Shown piece by piece: positions 7,713 through 11,019 of a stretch of 11,019 bases of DNA. The notes beneath the pieces are model-generated. The model was not told where the DNA came from, made no database searches, and saw only the letters and a program-made list of their open reading frames with translations. Location of the stretch: positions 1 through 11,019 of the forward strand of contig PUNR01000192.1 of NCBI GenBank assembly GCA_003551805.1, in the 5' to 3' direction. The position numbers and the translations under genes were made by a program. The number at the start of each line of letters is the position of its first letter. Positions within the stretch are counted from its first letter, which is position 1. Source of the stretch: Loktanella sp. (GTDB taxonomy: Bacteria; Pseudomonadota; Alphaproteobacteria; Rhodobacterales; Rhodobacteraceae).

Positions 7713-8684
7713 ATGACTGGTCCTGATCTGGCGGCGATCCGTGCGGCGGCTGATGCCTTGCGCGGGGCGGTGATCGAGACTCCCATCCTGCCGCTGGCAT
7801 CAACGCGGTGGGACGGGGTTTTACCTGATTGCGCCAGTGTGACGCTAAAGCTGGAATTGTTCCAGCAGGCGGGGTCGTTCAAGGCGCGCGGCGCTTATCT
7901 GGGGGTGACGGGGCTGGATGCGGCGCAGCGGGCGGCGGGCGTTGTGGCTGCCAGTGGCGGCAATCACGCGTTGGCGGTCGCTTGGGCGGCGCAGGCAGCG
8001 GGCGTTGACGCGCTGATCTGCATGCCGCGCGCCGTTGACCCTGCACGCATTGCCGGATGCGAGGCGCTGGGGGCGCAGGTGGCACTTTATGATGATATGG
8101 CGGCGGCCTTTGCCGCGATGAATGATGCGGCCGCCAAGGGCCGGACCCTGATGCATCCGTTCGAGGCGCCGCATATGACGCTGGGGGCGGCGACTTGCGG
8201 GTTGGAATATGCCTTGCAAGCACCTGATATAAATACGTTTATTGTGCCTATCGGTGGTGGTGGGCTAATCAGCGGTATGGCCTGTGCGATCAAGCGTTTG
8301 CGCCCTGATGCGCAGGTGATCGGGGTGGAACCTTTTGGCGCGGACAGCATGTTCCAATCGCTGCAACAGGGCGTGCCGGTGACGCTGGAGAGGGTCGCCA
8401 CGATTGCCGACAGTCTGGGGTCACCGTTGGCGATGCCTTATTCCTTCGGGCTTGCGCAGGAATATGTCGACCGGATTGTGCGGATTGAAGACGCCGAGAT
8501 GCTGCGCGCGATGGAGATTTACCAGTCGACACTGCGGATCACTGCGGAACCGGCCTGTGCTGCATCGCTTGCTGCCATTTTGGGGCCATTGCGGGCCGAT
8601 CTGGAGGGCCGGCATGTCGGCATTATCGCCTGCGGGTCCAATATATCGCTGCACCGCTATGCCGAGTTGATGCGCGCGCTATAG
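7713..8684 (+). CDS. threonine/serine dehydratase family PLP enzyme (no ACT regulatory domain)
   Basis: A fold-type II PLP enzyme of 323 residues, the short catabolic or biodegradative length, without the C-terminal regulatory domain of long IlvA. Likely deaminates L-threonine or L-serine to the 2-oxoacid; cytoplasmic. Visible: the Schiff-base Lys57 in GSFKARGA, SGGNHA (81-86), the phosphate-binding IGGGGLISG (180-188), and CGSN (307-310) near the C-terminus where SGGN is commoner. Serine racemase or hydroxyaspartate dehydratase activities occur in the same family and cannot be excluded. Start: ATG 7713 (MTGPDLAAI), since an in-frame ATG at 7674 lies inside the sodB terminator. The site before it is only GGGGG, so initiation may be weak or leaderless. 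Its stop TAG (8682-8684) overlaps that of the opposing LOG-family gene. Confidence 0.88.
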   Translation: MTGPDLAAIRAAADALRGAVIETPILPLASTRWDGVLPDCASVTLKLELFQQAGSFKARGAYLGVTGLDAAQRAAGVVAASGGNHALAVAWAAQAAGVDALICMPRAVDPARIAGCEALGAQVALYDDMAAAFAAMNDAAAKGRTLMHPFEAPHMTLGAATCGLEYALQAPDINTFIVPIGGGGLISGMACAIKRLRPDAQVIGVEPFGADSMFQSLQQGVPVTLERVATIADSLGSPLAMPYSFGLAQEYVDRIVRIEDAEMLRAMEIYQSTLRITAEPACAASLAAILGPLRADLEGRHVGIIACGSNISLHRYAELMRAL

Positions 8685-9233
8685 CGCCTTTGCCAGCACT
8701 TGTTCCAGCGCGTCCACGTCATCTGCCACGCTGACGAAGGCAAGGATATCATCACCCGCGAACCCTTGGGCCACGACGTGGCGCATCAGCGCCAGCAGGG
8801 GGTCCCAGAAACCGTCAATATTAAGCAACACGATGGGTTTGGCATGCAGACCCAGTTGGCGCCATGTCAAAGCCTCGAAAAATTCGTCCAGACTGCCTGC
8901 GCCACCGGGCAGCACCACCACGGCATCGGCATTCATGAACATCACCTTTTTGCGTTCATGCATCGTTTCGGTCACGACAAAACTGTCCAGATCACGCTTG
9001 CCGACCTCTAGCGCCATCAGATGGGTTGGAATCACGCCAAAAGTGCGCCCGCCGGCCTGTTGCACCGCTTGCGCGACACGCCCCATCAGCCCGACATCGC
9101 CCGCGCCATAGACCAGCCGCCAGCCGTTGCGCGCCAGCATCTTGCCCGTCTCGGTTGCAGCCTGCGCAAAGACCGGGCTGATTCCATCACGAGAGCCGCA
9201 ATAAACACACACTGAGCGTGGAAAATCGGACAT
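8679..9233 (-). CDS. LOG family protein (putative cytokinin riboside 5'-monophosphate phosphoribohydrolase type)
   Basis: 184 residues, typical of the family formerly called putative lysine decarboxylase. Characterised LOG proteins hydrolyse nucleoside 5'-monophosphates (cytokinin precursors or AMP) to base plus ribose 5-phosphate; the bacterial role here is unknown. Visible: Rossmann start SVCVYCGSR, YGAGDVGLMG (42-51), GVIPTHL (66-72), MHERKKVMF (91-99) and PGGAGSLDE (109-117). The usual PGGxGTxxE has Ser in place of Thr here, a mild change that keeps the Gly residues and the final Glu. The ATG at 9233 has AAAGGG six bases upstream. A long in-frame extension beyond it runs antisense to the LysM gene and is not credible. 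Divergent from that gene across 86 bases and convergent with the dehydratase gene. Confidence 0.9.
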   Translation of the reverse strand: MSDFPRSVCVYCGSRDGISPVFAQAATETGKMLARNGWRLVYGAGDVGLMGRVAQAVQQAGGRTFGVIPTHLMALEVGKRDLDSFVVTETMHERKKVMFMNADAVVVLPGGAGSLDEFFEALTWRQLGLHAKPIVLLNIDGFWDPLLALMRHVVAQGFAGDDILAFVSVADDVDALEQVLAKAL

Positions 9234-9259
9234 TTGTAACCCTTTGTTGCAGCTTCGCT

Positions 9260-9289
9260 TTGACGTGGTCATAGCGGGGTTGCTACATT
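9260..9289 (+). promoter_or_regulatory. candidate promoter for the LysM protein gene
   Basis: TTGACG (9260-9265) and TACATT (9284-9289) are separated by 18 bases. A GAGGAA ribosome site (9307-9312) follows before the GTG at 9320. Both boxes match the consensus better than most candidates in this window. It overlaps the minus-strand promoter candidate. Confidence 0.45.
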
Positions 9290-9296
9290 GGCTCAA
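9268..9296 (-). promoter_or_regulatory. candidate promoter for the LOG family gene
   Basis: Minus-strand TTGAGC (9296-9291) and TATGAC (9273-9268) are 17 bases apart, 35 bases before the ATG at 9233. It interleaves with the plus-strand promoter candidate, so polymerase could not occupy both at once. A 5-base inverted repeat, GGTTG (9278-9282) and CAACC (9294-9298), spans the pair. Confidence 0.38.
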
Positions 9297-9319
9297 CCAT
9301 CCGCGCGAGGAACGATGAC

Positions 9320-10450
9320 GTGAACGAGGACAAGGGATTACAGACCAAAGCTTGGGCGTTCGGCGCTTTGGCTGCCGTCGTGCTTGGGGCGTTGGTGATT
9401 TACCTCTGGCCGCGCAGCGATAGCGCCCCCGAAACCATGCCAGAAGTTGCAGTGCCAGAAATTGCAGTGGCAGAGCCAGCGCCAGAACAAGCTGTCGAGC
9501 CGGAACCTGTCGTCGCGCCCGAGGTCGCAGAAGCCACGCCACCCACGTTTGACACGTTCCGTCTGGATATAGATGGCGGCATGGTTGTCGCAGGCCGTGC
9601 GGCACCGGGGCAGGTGGTGGAATTGATCCTTGCAGACGAGGTGATTGCGACCGCGATGGCCGATGCCAGCGGCAGTTTCGTGATCCTGACCGATGCAGGG
9701 CCTTCCGACCAGCCCCGCCGCCTGTCGCTGCGGGCCGACCCCGACGGTGCCGCGTTGCCGTCGCAGGGCAGCTATCTGGTGGCCCCGATCGCAGCACCTG
9801 TCGCTGTGGCCGAAGCTGTGGCTGAAGTCCAGCCCGCCATCATGGCCGAGGGCGATGAGCCGGTTGCAGAACCTGCGGTGCTTGACACCACACCCGCCAG
9901 CCCGCCGGTGGTGGTGCAGGCGGATGCGGACGGTCTGCGGGTGGTGCAGGGTGCGCCAGAACTGCCCAACCCCAATGTCGTGCTGGATGCGATCACCTAT
10001 GACCCTGAAGGCACGTTGCAACTGGCCGGACGTGCGACCGGCACCGGCGAGGTGCAGATTTATCTGGACGATCAGGCTGTTTCCACCGCTGACGTGACCG
10101 AAGGCCGCGATTGGCGCATTGATCTGCCCGATGTCGATACCGGCAATTACACCCTGCGCATCGACGAGGTGGATGCCAGCGGCGCTGTTGTGTCGCGGCT
10201 GGAAACCCCGTTCCGGCGTGAAGAGGCGGCCAGCGTTGCCGCCGCAATGGCCGAAGACACAGCGCAGGACGGGTTCGAGGTTGCGGTCCGCACCGTGCAG
10301 CCCGGGTCCACCTTATGGGCGATTGCCGAGGAAACACTGGGCAGCGGGATTTTCTATGTGCAGGTGTTCGAGGCTAATAGCGACCTGATCCGCGACCCTG
10401 ACCTGATTTACCCCGGCCAGATCTTTCGCATCCCCGAGATCGCCCAGTGA
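9320..10450 (+). CDS. membrane-anchored LysM-domain envelope protein with Ig-like segments
   Basis: 376 residues. One N-terminal transmembrane or signal-anchor segment (about 12-30), a Pro/Glu/Ala linker (about 35-75) and a beta-rich segment near 78-140 with the core MVVAGRAAPGQVVELILADEV. After a second low-complexity linker (about 155-200) comes a second similar segment near 220-300 with core LQLAGRATGTGEVQIYLDDQA. A C-terminal LysM domain (about 323-373) reads VQPGSTLWAIAEETLG ... LIYPGQIFRIP. LysM binds peptidoglycan, so the protein probably links the inner membrane to the cell wall; no enzyme motif is seen. The two middle segments look like an internal duplication of an Ig-like fold (inference). 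The start is GTG 9320 with GAGGAA seven bases upstream. The nearby ATG at 9315 is in another frame and stops after two codons. Confidence 0.88.
   Translation: MNEDKGLQTKAWAFGALAAVVLGALVIYLWPRSDSAPETMPEVAVPEIAVAEPAPEQAVEPEPVVAPEVAEATPPTFDTFRLDIDGGMVVAGRAAPGQVVELILADEVIATAMADASGSFVILTDAGPSDQPRRLSLRADPDGAALPSQGSYLVAPIAAPVAVAEAVAEVQPAIMAEGDEPVAEPAVLDTTPASPPVVVQADADGLRVVQGAPELPNPNVVLDAITYDPEGTLQLAGRATGTGEVQIYLDDQAVSTADVTEGRDWRIDLPDVDTGNYTLRIDEVDASGAVVSRLETPFRREEAASVAAAMAEDTAQDGFEVAVRTVQPGSTLWAIAEETLGSGIFYVQVFEANSDLIRDPDLIYPGQIFRIPEIAQ
9441..9470 (+). repeat. 15-base imperfect tandem repeat in the LysM gene linker
   Basis: CAGAAGTTGCAGTGC (9441-9455) is followed directly by CAGAAATTGCAGTGG (9456-9470), two mismatches. 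It encodes the pentapeptide pair PEVAV-PEIAV of the periplasmic linker. Confidence 0.8.
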
Positions 10451-10472
10451 CACCCTAGCACTGGTCAACCGG

Positions 10473-10503
10473 CGGACATGCTCCTAGTAAGAGGCGTTGT
10501 CCG
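10473..10503 (+). promoter_or_regulatory. hairpin between the LysM and ABC exporter genes
   Basis: CGGACA (10473-10478) pairs with TGTCCG (10498-10503) around 19 bases, inside which CCT (10483-10485) and AGG (10492-10494) can form a small inner stem. No T-tract follows, so it is not a convincing terminator. The right arm reaches the first G of the GGAGAG ribosome site (10503-10508) of the exporter, so the stem could affect its translation. The 62-base gap has no obvious promoter, and co-transcription with the LysM gene is possible. Confidence 0.3.
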
Positions 10504-10512
10504 GAGAGATTT

Positions 10513-11019
10513 ATGCGCCCTACCACACATTCCGATGCCAATCTGACCAATGCCCGCGTGCAAGGCTGGAGCGTGATCAAACGCGTGTTGCCCTATCTTT
10601 GGCCGGACGGCCAGGGCTGGGTCAAACGCCGTGTCATCTGGGCGATGCTGGTGCTGCTTTTGGCAAAGGTGATCGCGGTCGGCACGCCGATCCTGTATAA
10701 ACAGGCGGTTGATGCGCTGGCCCCCGATGGTGCGGATGCGGCCACTGTGCTGGGGCTTGGGGCGGTCGGGCTGACGCTGGCTTATGGCTTTGCGCGGCTG
10801 ATGAACGTCGGTTTCCAGCAATTGCGCGATGTGATTTTTACCCGCGTCGGCCAGCGTGCGCTGCGCCAGCTTGCCTTGGAAACCTTTACCCATATCCACC
10901 GTTTGTCGCTGCGCTATCACATCACCCGCAAGACAGGCGGGCTGAGCCGCGTGATCGAACGCGGTGTCAAAGGTGTGGATTTCCTGCTGCGGTTCCTGCT
11001 GTTCTCGATGGGGCCATTG
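10513..11019 (+). CDS. Atm1-type ABC exporter, N-terminal membrane part (cut by window edge)
   Basis: 169 residues are visible and the frame is still open at the edge; the family is about 600 residues with a fused ATPase domain that lies outside. Visible: a hydrophilic N-terminus, a first membrane segment (about 43-62, VIWAMLVLLLAKVIAVGTPIL), a second (about 78-95), then RVGQRALRQLALETFTHIHRLSLRYH (about 112-137). ERGVKGVDFLLRFLLFSMGP follows near 150-169, and closely resembles the ERGxKGxxFLLRF segment of Atm1/ABCB7/HMT1 exporters. These inner-membrane half-transporters export glutathione-linked sulfur or metal species in mitochondria and alphaproteobacteria. The ATG at 10513 has GGAGAG five bases upstream (10503-10508 to start). 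The family call rests on the membrane domain only, as Walker motifs are not in view. Confidence 0.88.
   Translation, partial: MRPTTHSDANLTNARVQGWSVIKRVLPYLWPDGQGWVKRRVIWAMLVLLLAKVIAVGTPILYKQAVDALAPDGADAATVLGLGAVGLTLAYGFARLMNVGFQQLRDVIFTRVGQRALRQLALETFTHIHRLSLRYHITRKTGGLSRVIERGVKGVDFLLRFLLFSMGPL

Noticed and set aside
9315..9323. ATGACGTGA minimal frame overlapping the LysM GTG start
   Set aside because: The nearest ribosome site is only two bases from this ATG, too close for use, while it is ideally placed for the GTG at 9320.
9234..9797. N-terminal extension of the LOG family frame upstream of 9233
   Set aside because: Arg/Pro-rich antisense translation of the LysM gene; the normal LOG start with a ribosome site is at 9233.

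Overview
The window looks like a chromosomal segment from a Rhodobacterales (Roseobacter/Rhodobacter-type) alphaproteobacterium. This rests on high GC with GC-rich third codon positions, the trpE / yibQ-like / trpGD gene order reported for Rhodobacter sphaeroides, the character of the encoded proteins, and an intergenic sequence (GCCTCCGGCGGGGATATTT) that I remember as common in this order. The genus cannot be fixed from sequence reading alone. No mobile element, phage gene, CRISPR array, tRNA or rRNA was recognised. There is no gene-free stretch longer than about 160 bases.

Left part (1-3796), tryptophan entry genes. trpD (incomplete, runs off the left edge) and trpG lie on the minus strand with an ATGA overlap. 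A yibQ-type envelope protein gene lies on the plus strand between trpG and trpE. Its 3' end overlaps the 3' end of trpE by 31 bases in antisense. TrpE and TrpG together make anthranilate from chorismate, and TrpD transfers the phosphoribosyl group to it.

Middle-left (3804-6884), a minus-strand cluster upstream of trpE: an aminotransferase of unknown substrate, then a membrane-anchored PpiD/SurA-like periplasmic folding factor, then trpE only 7 bases further on. These three probably share transcripts, and trpE probably relies on the upstream promoters.

Middle-right (6885-9233): an iron superoxide dismutase gene (sodB) divergent from the aminotransferase gene, with a 156-base region holding a 7-base inverted repeat and a promoter-like box. 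A clear intrinsic terminator follows sodB and abuts the start of a threonine/serine dehydratase gene. That gene converges on a LOG-family phosphoribohydrolase gene, sharing the six bases CTATAG as both stop codons.

Right part (9234-11019): from an 86-base divergent promoter region, a membrane-anchored LysM / Ig-like envelope protein reads rightwards. It is followed by the N-terminal membrane domain of an Atm1-type ABC exporter cut by the right edge.

Most of the window is conserved housekeeping content, and I see no convincing undescribed multi-gene system. The points best worth a second look are the apparently catalytically dead yibQ product, the possible leader hairpin and dyad upstream of trpG, the sodB terminator positioned as a 5' leader for the dehydratase, and the inverted repeat at the sodB promoter.
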